A program made the position numbers and the translations under genes. The notes below the pieces were generated by a model, which saw only the letters and a list, made by a program, of their open reading frames with translations, ran no database searches and was not told where the DNA came from. Positions 1 through 6,922 of a stretch of 16,048 nt of DNA are shown here, piece after piece. The stretch is from positions 277 through 16,324 of the forward strand of contig PLUH01000039.1 of the NCBI GenBank assembly GCA_003164825.1, read 5' to 3'. Positions within the stretch are counted from its first letter, which is position 1. Every line of letters starts with the position of its first letter. The DNA comes from Hyphomicrobiales bacterium (GTDB lineage: Bacteria > Pseudomonadota > Alphaproteobacteria > Rhizobiales > Beijerinckiaceae).

Positions 1-287
1 TCGGCGGCGGCAATGCCGGCCACAACGGCCTGCGCTCGATCACCGCCCACGTCGGCAACGACTATAAACGGGTGCGCGTCGGGATCGGCCATCCCGGCGA
101 TAAGGCGCTGGTCTACAATTACGTGCTGAGCGACTTCGCTAAGTCGGAGGCGGGCTGGGTCGAAGCCGTCTGCCGCGCGATCGCCGACGCCGCGCCCCTG
201 CTGGCCGCCGGCCAGGACGCGAGCTTTCAGAACAAAACCCACCTCGCGATCGAAGCGGCGGGCTTCGGCGAGACGTCGAGCGCCTGA
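1..287 (+). CDS. pth: Peptidyl-tRNA hydrolase, C-terminal part (5' end cut by window)
   Basis: This is the C-terminal end, about 95 residues, of peptidyl-tRNA hydrolase, which cleaves the ester bond of peptidyl-tRNAs dropped from the ribosome and so recycles tRNA in the cytoplasm. Reading in frame from base 3 gives a glycine run followed by G-H-N-G-L-R-S-I and then R-V-R-V-G-I-G-H-P-G. This is the conserved substrate-binding stretch of the bacterial Pth family, whose members are near 200 residues. The catalytic His and the N terminus lie outside the window. The frame is open to a TGA at 285-287. The short tail after the core (about 20 residues, with A-G-F-G-E-T-S) is usual for alphaproteobacterial Pth. 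The gene that follows is unrelated, and the ychF GTPase gene often found after pth is absent here. Confidence 0.93.
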   Translation, partial: GGGNAGHNGLRSITAHVGNDYKRVRVGIGHPGDKALVYNYVLSDFAKSEAGWVEAVCRAIADAAPLLAAGQDASFQNKTHLAIEAAGFGETSSA

Positions 288-331
288 CGCCGAATTGGGC
301 GTGAGACGATAGAGAGACGCGCGCCCGATAG

Positions 332-337
332 AAAGGA
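332..337 (+). promoter_or_regulatory. Ribosome binding site for the 349-1566 hydrolase
   Basis: AAAGGA ends 11 bases before the ATG at 349. It is the only good Shine-Dalgarno match in the 61-base gap after pth, and it supports the ATG chosen. Confidence 0.6.
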
Positions 338-348
338 CAGTCGTCGTC

Positions 349-1566
349 ATGCCGGAAGCCAAGCCGCCGCTGTTTCCCGACAATCCCCATTTCTGGTTCG
401 AGACGTTGCGCGTCATCGCGGCGGACGAATATGGCGGCAGCCAGTTCGGCGAAGTGCTTGCCGTCGCCAATCGCATCAAGGGGGGCGACTATGACAGCTG
501 GTTCGAGGCCTGGAACGCCATCGCCGACAGGGTGGCGACCGAGGCCGATGACCGGCTCGGCCGCGGCCACCGGGTCAGCGCGCGCGACGGGTTCCTGCGC
601 GCTTCCAACTACTATCGGTCGTCGGAGTTCTTCCTTCACGGGACGCCGCGCGATCCTCGCGTCGCCCGCGCCTATCGACGATCCGTCGATTGCTACAAGG
701 CCTGCGCTGCGCTGTTCGATCCGCCGATCGAGCCGGTCGAGATCCCTTATGAGCGCACGACGCTGCCGGGGTACTTCCATCGGGCCGATCTCTCTTCGCG
801 TCTGCGCACGACCATCGTCATGCATAGCGGTTTCGACGGTTCGGCGGAGGAGATGCATTTCATCGGCGCCCGCGCGGCCACGGAGCGTGGCTATAATGTC
901 CTGGCCTTCGATGGTCCGGGGCAGTTCGGGCCGCTGCATCGCGAGGGCCTGACCTTCCGTCCCGATTGGGAGAATGTCGTGACGCCGGCGCTCGATTTTG
1001 TCTTGAAGCTGCCGGGGGTGGACCCGAGGCGAGTGGCGCTGATGGGGGCGAGCCTCGGCGGCCTGCTCGCGCCGCGAGCGGCGGCCTTCGAAAAGCGCGT
1101 CGCCGCCGTCATCGCCAACGACGGTCTCTACGACTACGCGGCGGCGCAGCTCGCCAGGGCGCCCGCGGAGCAGCGCGAAAGCATCAAGGCCATGCTCACC
1201 GCGGAATCTGCGCCCGAACTCGATCAGGCGCTCGATCAGACGATGAATCCAACCGCGCGATGGGCTTTCACACACGGCATGTACGCGATGGGAGCGCCGA
1301 CCCCGCGCGCCTATTTGGCCGCCTCGCTCGCCTATAACCTGAGGAACGGCGTGGCTGAGTCAATCACCTGCCCGACGCTGGTCTGCGAAGCGGAGAGCGA
1401 CCTCTTCTTCAAGGGGCAGCCGCAGGAGCTCTATGATCATCTCACCTGCTCCAAGACGCTGATGCGCTTCACGGAAGAAGAAGGGGCAGGCGCGCACTGT
1501 CAGGCCGGCGCAGGGCGCCTCGCCTTCGCGCGTATTTACGACTGGCTCGACGAAACGCTTGGCTGA
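349..1566 (+). CDS. Alpha/beta hydrolase, FrsA/DHPON-hydrolase-like
   Basis: A 405-residue cytoplasmic alpha/beta-hydrolase, with no signal peptide seen. An N-terminal helical part (about 1-150) precedes the hydrolase core. The core shows the strand and oxyanion region T-I-V-M-H-S-G-F-D-G (155-164), then F-D-G-P-G-Q (188-192). The nucleophile elbow G-A-S-L-G places Ser235. The acid is probably Asp351 in E-A-E-S-D, and the base His383 in G-A-H-C-Q. The helical N-terminal domain plus this elbow resemble the FrsA and 2,6-dihydropseudooxynicotine hydrolase group, which cleave C-C or ester bonds. The substrate here is unknown. It stands alone on its strand between pth and a convergent histidine kinase gene. 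The family call is firm, the subfamily only tentative. Confidence 0.85.
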   Translation: MPEAKPPLFPDNPHFWFETLRVIAADEYGGSQFGEVLAVANRIKGGDYDSWFEAWNAIADRVATEADDRLGRGHRVSARDGFLRASNYYRSSEFFLHGTPRDPRVARAYRRSVDCYKACAALFDPPIEPVEIPYERTTLPGYFHRADLSSRLRTTIVMHSGFDGSAEEMHFIGARAATERGYNVLAFDGPGQFGPLHREGLTFRPDWENVVTPALDFVLKLPGVDPRRVALMGASLGGLLAPRAAAFEKRVAAVIANDGLYDYAAAQLARAPAEQRESIKAMLTAESAPELDQALDQTMNPTARWAFTHGMYAMGAPTPRAYLAASLAYNLRNGVAESITCPTLVCEAESDLFFKGQPQELYDHLTCSKTLMRFTEEEGAGAHCQAGAGRLAFARIYDWLDETLG

Positions 1567-1570
1567 GGAC

Positions 1571-1612
1571 CGGCGAACACGATTCGGAATCCCGCTGTCT
1601 CGACGTTCGCCG
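1571..1612. terminator. Possible terminator: 8-bp inverted repeat between convergent genes
   Basis: CGGCGAAC (1571-1578) and GTTCGCCG (1605-1612) are perfect inverted copies separated by 26 bases. They lie in the 83-base gap between the converging hydrolase and histidine kinase genes. There is no clear T-run and the loop is long, so a terminator role is only suggested by position. Confidence 0.25.
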
Positions 1613-1649
1613 TCGCGATTGTTTCGGTGGCGAGGCTCCGGTTAGCCCT

Positions 1650-3218
1650 TCACGCCGCGCGCACCGGATCGCGACCCCGGCGCGAGCGCCGCCGGCGCCG
1701 TTCGGCGGGCTCGGCGGTGGTATCCGGATCGAGCGCCGGCAGCGCATCCATGACCCGTTCCGGCGGGAAGATGACGATCACCTCCGTCCCGAAGCGGAGC
1801 GTCGAGTTGAGGCGGAACTCGCCGCCGTGCAATTCGACCAGCCCCTTGACGATCGGCAGCCCGAGGCCGGTGCCTTCCTCGGCGTTCTTCTGCGCCAGCG
1901 CGCCGCGGCCGAAAGACGATAGCACGATCGGGATTTCCTCCGGCGGAATGCCAGGCCCAGTGTCACGGATCGACAGATATTGCCCGCCGGTCCGGGTCCA
2001 GCCGACCTTGATGACGATCGAGCCGCCCTGGGGCGTGAACTTGATGGCGTTGGTGAGCAGGTTGAGCGTCACCTGGCGCACTGCCCGCTCGTCGGCCCAG
2101 ATGCGCGGCAAGTCGCGCTCCAGCGCTTCGGTGATGGCGAGATGCCGCCGCTCGATTCGCATCGACAGGAGACGGAGACATTCCTCGACCACGCCGGTGA
2201 GCGGGACCGGCTCCTCCTTCAGTTCGTAGCGTCCGGCTTCAACCCGCGACAGGTCGAGAATTTCGTTGATGAGCATCAGGAGATGCTGACCGCTGGCGTG
2301 GATGTCGGTGGAATATTCCTTGTAGACTGACGCCGTATGGGGACCGAACAGCTCGGCCTTCATCACTTCGGAGAACCCGAGCACCGCGTTGAGCGGCGTG
2401 CGCAGTTCATGGCTCATCGTCGCCAGGAAGCGCGATTTGGCCAGATTGGCGCTCTCGGCGCGGCGGCGCGCTTCGTCCGAATTGAGCTTGGCCTGCTCGA
2501 GCTCGGCGATGAGCGAGTCCTTTTCCGCCTGAAACGAAATGTTCTGCGCCGCGGCGGCGTGCAGGCGCCGCGCGACGACCAGAAAATAGCCGATGACGCC
2601 GACCGCCAACGCCGCCGTCGGCAGCGCCGCCCCCTGAAGACGGGGGGCGTAGAGGATGATGACGCCGATGATCATCGGCAGCATACCGGCGACGAACGCC
2701 GCCGGAATGGCCGCCGCCAGAAGCGACATCACGGTCGAGACCAGGAGCATCACGACAATGGCGAACGCCTGAGCGTTGGGGTCGCGCGACTGGAGCAGCG
2801 CGACGATGAGATAGGCCCAGGCCGAGCCGCACAGCGTGGTCGACAACACGAACTTGCGCCGCCACGCGCCGGCGGCCTTCTCCTTTTCGCTGCTGTCGAG
2901 AAACGCGATCGGCAGCGCATAGCCGATCGCGATCGCGCAGGCGATGAAGGTGATCCAGGTCATCAGCGGACCGGCGTCGAGCCACGCCAGCGCGGTCGCG
3001 CAGACGCCAAGCGCGATGATCCCGAGCATCGGAGAGGCGCTGCGGTTGATCTCGGCGAACAGCCGCACCATCGCCGCCGAATGGCTCGGGACCGCATCGG
3101 GCTCGGAGAGCGACCGCCGCGCCTGCCGGAGCTGGATGCTCATCTTGCGCCGGCGCGCGGCGACGTCGGGGGCGCTTCCGCGCCCGCCCCCCGCCAGATC
3201 GGCCCCGACGTCACTCAT
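1650..3218 (-). CDS. Membrane sensor histidine kinase, PleC/DivJ-like
   Basis: A 522-residue transmembrane histidine kinase. About six hydrophobic helices lie at residues 64-216, with hardly any periplasmic loop. A coiled-coil linker (226-262) follows, then the HisKA dimerisation domain with the H-box M-S-H-E-L-R-T-P (phospho-acceptor His270). The HATPase domain has the N-box N-L-L-T-N (386-390), D-T-G-P-G-I (419-424) and G-T-G-L-G-L (449-454). All catalytic motifs are intact. The wording around the H-box, including the D-I-H-A-S-G-Q-H-L-L segment, resembles alphaproteobacterial PleC/DivJ/PdhS-type kinases, which act in the DivK-CtrA cell-cycle relay. Membership of that relay is inference. 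No response regulator is adjacent, so it is an orphan kinase. The C-terminal tail (507-516) is a run of mostly arginines. The start is uncertain: neither Met1 nor Met26 has a good Shine-Dalgarno sequence, and Met1 may be slightly too early. Confidence 0.9.
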   Translation of the reverse strand: MSDVGADLAGGGRGSAPDVAARRRKMSIQLRQARRSLSEPDAVPSHSAAMVRLFAEINRSASPMLGIIALGVCATALAWLDAGPLMTWITFIACAIAIGYALPIAFLDSSEKEKAAGAWRRKFVLSTTLCGSAWAYLIVALLQSRDPNAQAFAIVVMLLVSTVMSLLAAAIPAAFVAGMLPMIIGVIILYAPRLQGAALPTAALAVGVIGYFLVVARRLHAAAAQNISFQAEKDSLIAELEQAKLNSDEARRRAESANLAKSRFLATMSHELRTPLNAVLGFSEVMKAELFGPHTASVYKEYSTDIHASGQHLLMLINEILDLSRVEAGRYELKEEPVPLTGVVEECLRLLSMRIERRHLAITEALERDLPRIWADERAVRQVTLNLLTNAIKFTPQGGSIVIKVGWTRTGGQYLSIRDTGPGIPPEEIPIVLSSFGRGALAQKNAEEGTGLGLPIVKGLVELHGGEFRLNSTLRFGTEVIVIFPPERVMDALPALDPDTTAEPAERRRRRSRRGRDPVRAA

Positions 3219-3375
3219 AAAAACCCGATACGCACGCCCTTACTCGCGTCAACCATGCGGCCGAAATGCTTAACGAGCAACTGACGCGATGGCGAGGAAT
3301 TGAGAGATTGTTGAGGCTATTTCGATTAACGTTGTTAAGTCCGCAGGCGCCAATTCCCGCCGGCCGGGGTCGAGC

Positions 3376-3391
3376 TTAAGCATTTCTTAAC
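3376..3391. promoter_or_regulatory. CtrA-box-like site TTAA-N7-TTAAC
   Basis: TTAA (3376-3379), seven bases, TTAA (3387-3390) and C (3391) match the full CtrA consensus known from Caulobacter and other alphaproteobacteria. The box lies in the divergent region, 54 bases before the preferred GST start and about 160 bases before the histidine kinase start, so it could control either gene. More TTAA sites occur nearby at 3270, 3326 and 3335. That is striking in DNA this rich in G+C. Binding is not shown. Confidence 0.5.
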
Positions 3392-3431
3392 CCGCCGATG
3401 TCGCGGGTCTTATGGAGGCGGCGCCCGTCGC

Positions 3432-3440
3432 GGAGGAGGG
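3432..3440 (+). promoter_or_regulatory. Ribosome binding site deciding the GST start
   Basis: The purine run GGAGGAGGG sits immediately before the ATG at 3445, with GGAGG 8 bases away. It favours that ATG over the one at 3412, which would place this strong site inside the coding region. Confidence 0.7.
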
Positions 3441-3444
3441 CGGC

Positions 3445-4056
3445 ATGAAGCTCTACAATTCCAATCTGGCCCCGAACCCGCGCCGCGTGCGCATCTTCCT
3501 GGCCGAGAAGGGCGTCAAGATCCCGCGCATCGAGGTCGATCTCGCCAAACTGGAGCACAAGGCGGCCGAATTCTCGGCCCTCAATCCCTTCCAGACCATC
3601 CCCATTCTCGAACTCGACGACGGGACGAGGATCGCCGAATCGATCGCCATCTGCCGTTACATCGAGGAATTGTGGCCGGAGCCGAACCTCTTCGGCTTAA
3701 CCGCGCTCGAGCGGGCGACGATCGAGATGTGGCAGCGCCAGCTCGAATTGCGCCTGCTTCTGCCGATCGCCCAGGTGTTGCGCCACAGTCATCCGCACAT
3801 GGCGGAAATGGAGAACCCGCAGGTTCCCGAATGGGCGGCGGCCAATCGGCCAAGGGCGCTCCGGGCGATGGCGATCGTCGACGAGGCGCTGCGCGACCGC
3901 CCCTTCATCGCCGGCGACCGCTTCACCGTCGCCGACATCACCGGGCTGGTGGCGCTCGACTTCGCCAGGCCGGCGCGCATCGCCATCCCGCAGGAGCTCG
4001 CCAATCTCATCCGCTGGCGTGAGACCCTGAAGGCGCGGCCGAGCGCGACGGCATGA
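3445..4056 (+). CDS. Glutathione S-transferase family protein
   Basis: A 203-residue cytosolic GST. The thioredoxin-like N-terminal domain (1-78) starts K-L-Y-N-S-N and has the glutathione-site signatures T-I-P (cis-Pro53) and E65-S66 in I-A-E-S-I-A-I. The all-helical C-terminal domain has the folding N-cap box F-T-V-A-D-I-T (160-166, Asp164) near I-A-G-D-R-F. The active-site loop reads A9-P10-N11, where many bacterial GSTs have Ser or Cys before P-N, so the catalytic residue is unclear. GSTs conjugate or reduce electrophiles and peroxides with glutathione; the substrate here is unknown. The start at 3445 is chosen for its Shine-Dalgarno site and because the family N terminus begins here; the ATG at 3412 would add 11 non-conserved residues. 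The gene is divergent from the histidine kinase and downstream of a CtrA-like box. Confidence 0.9.
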   Translation: MKLYNSNLAPNPRRVRIFLAEKGVKIPRIEVDLAKLEHKAAEFSALNPFQTIPILELDDGTRIAESIAICRYIEELWPEPNLFGLTALERATIEMWQRQLELRLLLPIAQVLRHSHPHMAEMENPQVPEWAAANRPRALRAMAIVDEALRDRPFIAGDRFTVADITGLVALDFARPARIAIPQELANLIRWRETLKARPSATA

Positions 4057-4057
4057 G

Positions 4058-4081
4058 GCGCCGGCTTTTGCTCGCCGGCGC
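4058..4081. terminator. Candidate bidirectional terminator hairpin
   Basis: GCGCCGGC (4058-4065) and GCCGGCGC (4074-4081) form a perfect 8-bp G+C stem with an 8-base loop. It begins 2 bases after the GST stop and lies 24 bases from the stop of the converging small gene. There is no U-run, so it may need Rho or simply stabilise the 3' ends. Confidence 0.4.
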
Positions 4082-4105
4082 GTCACACAGGCTCGAGTCG
4101 CTCAG

Positions 4106-4357
4106 TTAGTTGCAGACGCGCACGCCGCCGCGCCACCAGCAGTGCCGGCCGGCATAGGGGTGCGCATAGGCGCCGCCGCCATTTCGCCGGCAGCCGCCAT
4201 TCGGTCCCCGATGAAAGCCGGCCCCGCAGCCGCCGGCCGTGAGCGTGAACGCGGATGGCGCCTGGTCGGCTAGCGAAGGAAATGGCATCGCGCCCGCGGG
4301 AACGGCGGTCGCCAGGCCGACCAAAGCAAGCGCAGACGCAAACAGGATTTTTCGCAT
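4106..4357 (-). CDS. Small secreted GCG_CRPN-type protein
   Basis: An 83-residue exported protein. A signal peptide is clear: M-R-K, a hydrophobic stretch to about residue 18, and the cleavage-like site V-P-A-G-A (about 19-23). The mature part has the motif G-C-G-A-G-F-H-R-G-P-N-G-G-C-R (about 43-57), then a Gly/Ala/Tyr/His patch and the end H-C-W-W-R-G-G-V-R-V-C-N. That layout matches the short Cys/Gly proteins called GCG_CRPN in Rhizobiales, whose function is not known to me. The four mature cysteines could form disulphides in the periplasm. On the coding strand AAAGGTGA, a few bases before the ATG, is a good ribosome site. It converges with the GST gene. The export call is firm; the role is unknown. 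Confidence 0.82.
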   Translation of the reverse strand: MRKILFASALALVGLATAVPAGAMPFPSLADQAPSAFTLTAGGCGAGFHRGPNGGCRRNGGGAYAHPYAGRHCWWRGGVRVCN

Positions 4358-4596
4358 GAGATCACCTTTCGATTCGTGACGGGCCCAGATCTAGCGAGCC
4401 GTCGTTGAATGGCGGCTGAATGACTGCTCGAGCGCGCGCGCGACATCTGAGGATGGTTAACGCGGGCCGCCTGAGGTTTGCTGCGCTCGTTCCCTGGTCC
4501 GGCTTGGCGCCATCGTTGCTTGGCGACATCGCGCCCCGCTACGCCTGAGGTCGCGCGAGACTTCAGGCGGCTCAAGAGGCGGGCGCCGGCGACCCG

Positions 4597-5214
4597 ATGA
4601 TCTCGACCGTTCTCTTCGACATGAACGACGTTCTGTGCCGCTATGACCGGGAGCTTCGCGTCGCCCGTCTCGCGCGCGCGAGCGGCAAGTCGCCCGCGTT
4701 TGTCGAGGCGGCCATCTGGGGGTCCGGCTACGAGGACCTCGGCGACTCCGGCGCCATGGACGCCGAGGGTTATCTTGGCGGGTTCGCCGAGCGATTGGGC
4801 GGCGGCTTGACGCTCGACGCGTGGACCGGGGCGTTGCGCGCCGCGCTGACCCCGCTGCCCGAGGCGCTGGCGCTTGCGGCGGCGCTCGGGCGCCGGGCTG
4901 TGGTGGCGGTTCTGACCAATAACAATCTCCTGGTGGCGCGCGAGATCGACGCGATCTTCCCCGAGCTCAGACCGATCTTCGGCCGCAATATCTTCGTCTC
5001 GGCCGAATTTCGCGCCCGAAAGCCCGCTCCGGAGGTCTATCGCCGCTGTCTCGCCCGGCTCGGCGCGACGCCGGAGGCGGCGCTGTTCGTCGACGACAGC
5101 TCAAGGAACGTGGCTGGAGCCGAGGCCGCAGGCCTCACCGGCTTTCTCTATGTCGGCGCCGACGCACTGGCCGAGCGGTTGAGGGGGGCGGGATTGCTGC
5201 CGCACACCGGATAG
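4597..5214 (+). CDS. HAD-superfamily hydrolase, subfamily IA (YihX-like)
   Basis: A 205-residue cytoplasmic HAD hydrolase. Motif I is V-L-F-D-M-N-D-V-L with nucleophile Asp8. Motif II is V-L-T-N-N-N with Thr107. Motif III is Lys142 in A-R-K-P-A-P-E-V-Y. Motif IV is the Asp pair 166-167 in L-F-V-D-D-S-S-R-N-V. A helical cap (about 15-90) lies between motifs I and II, as in type C1 caps. The second Asp of the usual phosphatase D-x-D is Asn10. The related YihX group has Gly there and still acts on sugar phosphates, so a small phosphate ester is a fair guess, but the substrate is unknown. The ribosome site is weak (AAGAGG about 17 bases upstream). It converges on the ycgN-like gene with a gap of 28 bases. 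Confidence 0.88.
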   Translation: MISTVLFDMNDVLCRYDRELRVARLARASGKSPAFVEAAIWGSGYEDLGDSGAMDAEGYLGGFAERLGGGLTLDAWTGALRAALTPLPEALALAAALGRRAVVAVLTNNNLLVAREIDAIFPELRPIFGRNIFVSAEFRARKPAPEVYRRCLARLGATPEAALFVDDSSRNVAGAEAAGLTGFLYVGADALAERLRGAGLLPHTG

Positions 5215-5242
5215 CCGCTCGGCCCTTCGGAAGCCGTCGCCT

Positions 5243-5725
5243 TCAACGCCGGGCGCGCGGCTTGCGGTTAGGCCATTTGACGATCCGGTCCGGCCAATAT
5301 TCGGGCGCGAGGTCGGTCTCGCTGGCCGAGACCCGGCCGCGCACCGAGACGCCGGCCTCGTGCACGCTGTCGGGCGAACCCGAAACCAACGGATGCCAGT
5401 CGAACAGGTCCCGTCCTTCGGCGACCAGCCGATAGGCGCAGGTGACCGGGAGCCAGCTCAGCTCGCGCACCGCGGCCGGCGTCAACTTCACGCAGTCGGG
5501 AACCCGCCGGTGGCGCTGCCGATAGTCTTGGCAACGGCAGGTCTTGGCGTCGAGCAGCTTGCAGCCGATGTCGGTGAAATGGATCTCGCCATCGTCTTCG
5601 TCCTCGAGCTTGACGAGGCAGCAGCGGCCGCAACCGTCGCACAGGCTTTCCCATTCCGCCGAACTCATCTCGTCGAGCGTCTTCACCCGCCAAAATGGCG
5701 GGGCTGGCTGGTCTTTCGCCGTCAT
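5243..5725 (-). CDS. YcgN/UPF0260 family cysteine-cluster protein
   Basis: A 160-residue cytoplasmic protein of the YcgN (UPF0260, CxxCxxCC) family. The N terminus has F-W-R-V-K-T-L-D-E-M, and the cluster L-C-D-G-C-G-R-C-C gives Cys29, 32, 35 and 36. Further cysteines are 55, 63, 65, 78 and 96. The family pattern G-C-K-L-L-D and C-R-C-Q-D-Y is present, as is the later P-x-T-C-A-Y-R-L segment. The many cysteines suggest a metal or iron-sulphur site, but no function is established. The frame is open up to an ATG at 5815. I chose Met at 5725 because the family N terminus starts there and members are about 150 residues; the extra 30 residues are low-complexity. It is divergent from the histone-deacetylase-like gene. 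Confidence 0.87.
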   Translation of the reverse strand: MTAKDQPAPPFWRVKTLDEMSSAEWESLCDGCGRCCLVKLEDEDDGEIHFTDIGCKLLDAKTCRCQDYRQRHRRVPDCVKLTPAAVRELSWLPVTCAYRLVAEGRDLFDWHPLVSGSPDSVHEAGVSVRGRVSASETDLAPEYWPDRIVKWPNRKPRARR

Positions 5726-5958
5726 GGGATCGGCTTCAAGCCTCTCGTCCGGTTGACTTCCGCGCGCCGCTCGAGGCGGCGCCGACCTCGTCTTGCGCGA
5801 GCAGGCGCGCTGCATCCCGCTCAGGGCGGCGAGCGCCCCGCCTCGACACTAGGTCAGGTCCTGCTCGTACGCCAGTCCGGACGTGATGGCGAATGGACTT
5901 TCCTCCGCGTTGGCGCAAGAGTGCGGCTCAAGCAGCGGGGAAACGCAATTCGCCAGGC

Positions 5959-5962
5959 AGGA
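5959..5962 (+). promoter_or_regulatory. Ribosome binding site deciding a GTG start
   Basis: AGGA ends 10 bases before the GTG at 5973 and is part of AGGCAGGA. Together with the family N terminus it supports GTG over the in-frame ATG at 5883. Confidence 0.55.
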
Positions 5963-5972
5963 CATCGAACCC

Positions 5973-6902
5973 GTGACCACGCTCGTCATCAGTCACCCGG
6001 CCTGCCTGGCGCACGAGATGGGCGAGGGCCATCCCGAGCGGCCCGACCGATTGCGCGCGATCGAGCGCGCCCTGGAGAGCGAGGCGTATCAGATGCTGGC
6101 GCGCGACCTCGCCCCGCGCGCCGACCTTGACGCCATCGCCCGGGTCCATCCCAAAGACTATATCGAAGCGATCCGCGCTGCGACGCCGAAGCAGGGTCTG
6201 GCGGCGGTCGATCCGGATACGTCGATGTCGCCGGGCAGCTATGAGGCCGCCCTGCGAGCGGCCGGCGGCGCGCTCTTCGCCGTCGATGAAGTGATGAGCG
6301 GCAAGGTTCGCAACGCCTTCGTCGCCACGCGCCCTCCGGGCCATCACGCCGAAGTCGCGAACCCGATGGGCTTCTGCTTCTTCAACAATGCGGCGATCGC
6401 CGCGCGCCACGCCCAGGCGGCGCACGGCGCCGAGCGGGTCGCGATCGTTGATTTCGACGTCCATCACGGCAACGGAACGCAGCACATCTTCTGGGACGAT
6501 CCGACCGTAACCTACGCTTCGACCCACGAGATGCCGCTCTATCCGGGCACCGGCGCGGTCGGCGAGCGCGGCGAGCACAACCAGATCGTCAACGCCCCGC
6601 TGCGAGCGGGCGACTCGGGCGAAACCTTCCGCGAGGCGATGGAGGCCGTGATCCTGCCGCGCGTCGAAGCGTTCTCACCCGATCTCATCATCGTCTCGGC
6701 GGGCTTCGACGCCCACCACCGCGATCCGCTCGGCAATCTCAACCTGGTCGAGGCGGACTACGGCTGGGCGACGCGGCGGCTGATGGAGATCGCGCGCCGG
6801 AAGTGCGGCGAGCGTGTCGTCTCGGTGCTCGAAGGCGGCTACGATCTTAATGGGCTCGCGCGCTCGGTCGCCGTGCACGTAACGACGCTGATGGAGGGGT
6901 GA
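5973..6902 (+). CDS. Histone-deacetylase-like zinc amidohydrolase
   Basis: A 309-residue enzyme of the HDAC/acetoin-utilisation/acetylpolyamine amidohydrolase superfamily, which removes acyl groups from amines using zinc. Visible signatures, numbered from the GTG start, are as follows. G-H-P-E-R-P-D-R lies near residues 19-26. The catalytic dyad is His124-His125 in R-P-P-G-H-H-A. D-F-D-V-H-H-G-N-G carries zinc ligands Asp162 and His164. S-A-G-F-D-A-H carries zinc ligand Asp246. E-G-G-Y-D-L carries the transition-state Tyr290. All are intact, so it should be active. The physiological substrate in bacteria is unclear (acetylpolyamine, acyl-lysine or other). An in-frame ATG at 5883 would add 30 residues that look unlike the family; the GTG start gives the normal length. 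It converges on zapE with a gap of 20 bases. Confidence 0.92.
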   Translation: MTTLVISHPACLAHEMGEGHPERPDRLRAIERALESEAYQMLARDLAPRADLDAIARVHPKDYIEAIRAATPKQGLAAVDPDTSMSPGSYEAALRAAGGALFAVDEVMSGKVRNAFVATRPPGHHAEVANPMGFCFFNNAAIAARHAQAAHGAERVAIVDFDVHHGNGTQHIFWDDPTVTYASTHEMPLYPGTGAVGERGEHNQIVNAPLRAGDSGETFREAMEAVILPRVEAFSPDLIIVSAGFDAHHRDPLGNLNLVEADYGWATRRLMEIARRKCGERVVSVLEGGYDLNGLARSVAVHVTTLMEG

Positions 6903-6922
6903 CGGCGCGCGCCGGAAGGCGC

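Noticed and set aside
139..1275. Long minus-strand open frame opposite the alpha/beta hydrolase
   Set aside because: Composition is Arg/Gly/Ala rich with no family motif, while the plus strand encodes a clear hydrolase. Long antisense frames are expected at this G+C content.
3326..3338. Second TTAA pair as a CtrA box
   Set aside because: The spacer is 5 bases, not 7, so it does not meet the consensus. It is kept only as part of the TTAA cluster.
3412..3444. Upstream ATG for the GST gene
   Set aside because: It would bury a strong Shine-Dalgarno run inside the coding region and add 11 residues outside the GST fold.
5726..5815. Longer start for the ycgN-like gene
   Set aside because: The extra 30 residues are low-complexity and unlike the family, whose members start near the chosen Met.
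6903..6914. Perfect 12-base palindrome CGGCGCGCGCCG between the HDAC-like gene and zapE
   Set aside because: It is too short and loop-free to call a terminator, and such G+C palindromes arise easily here.
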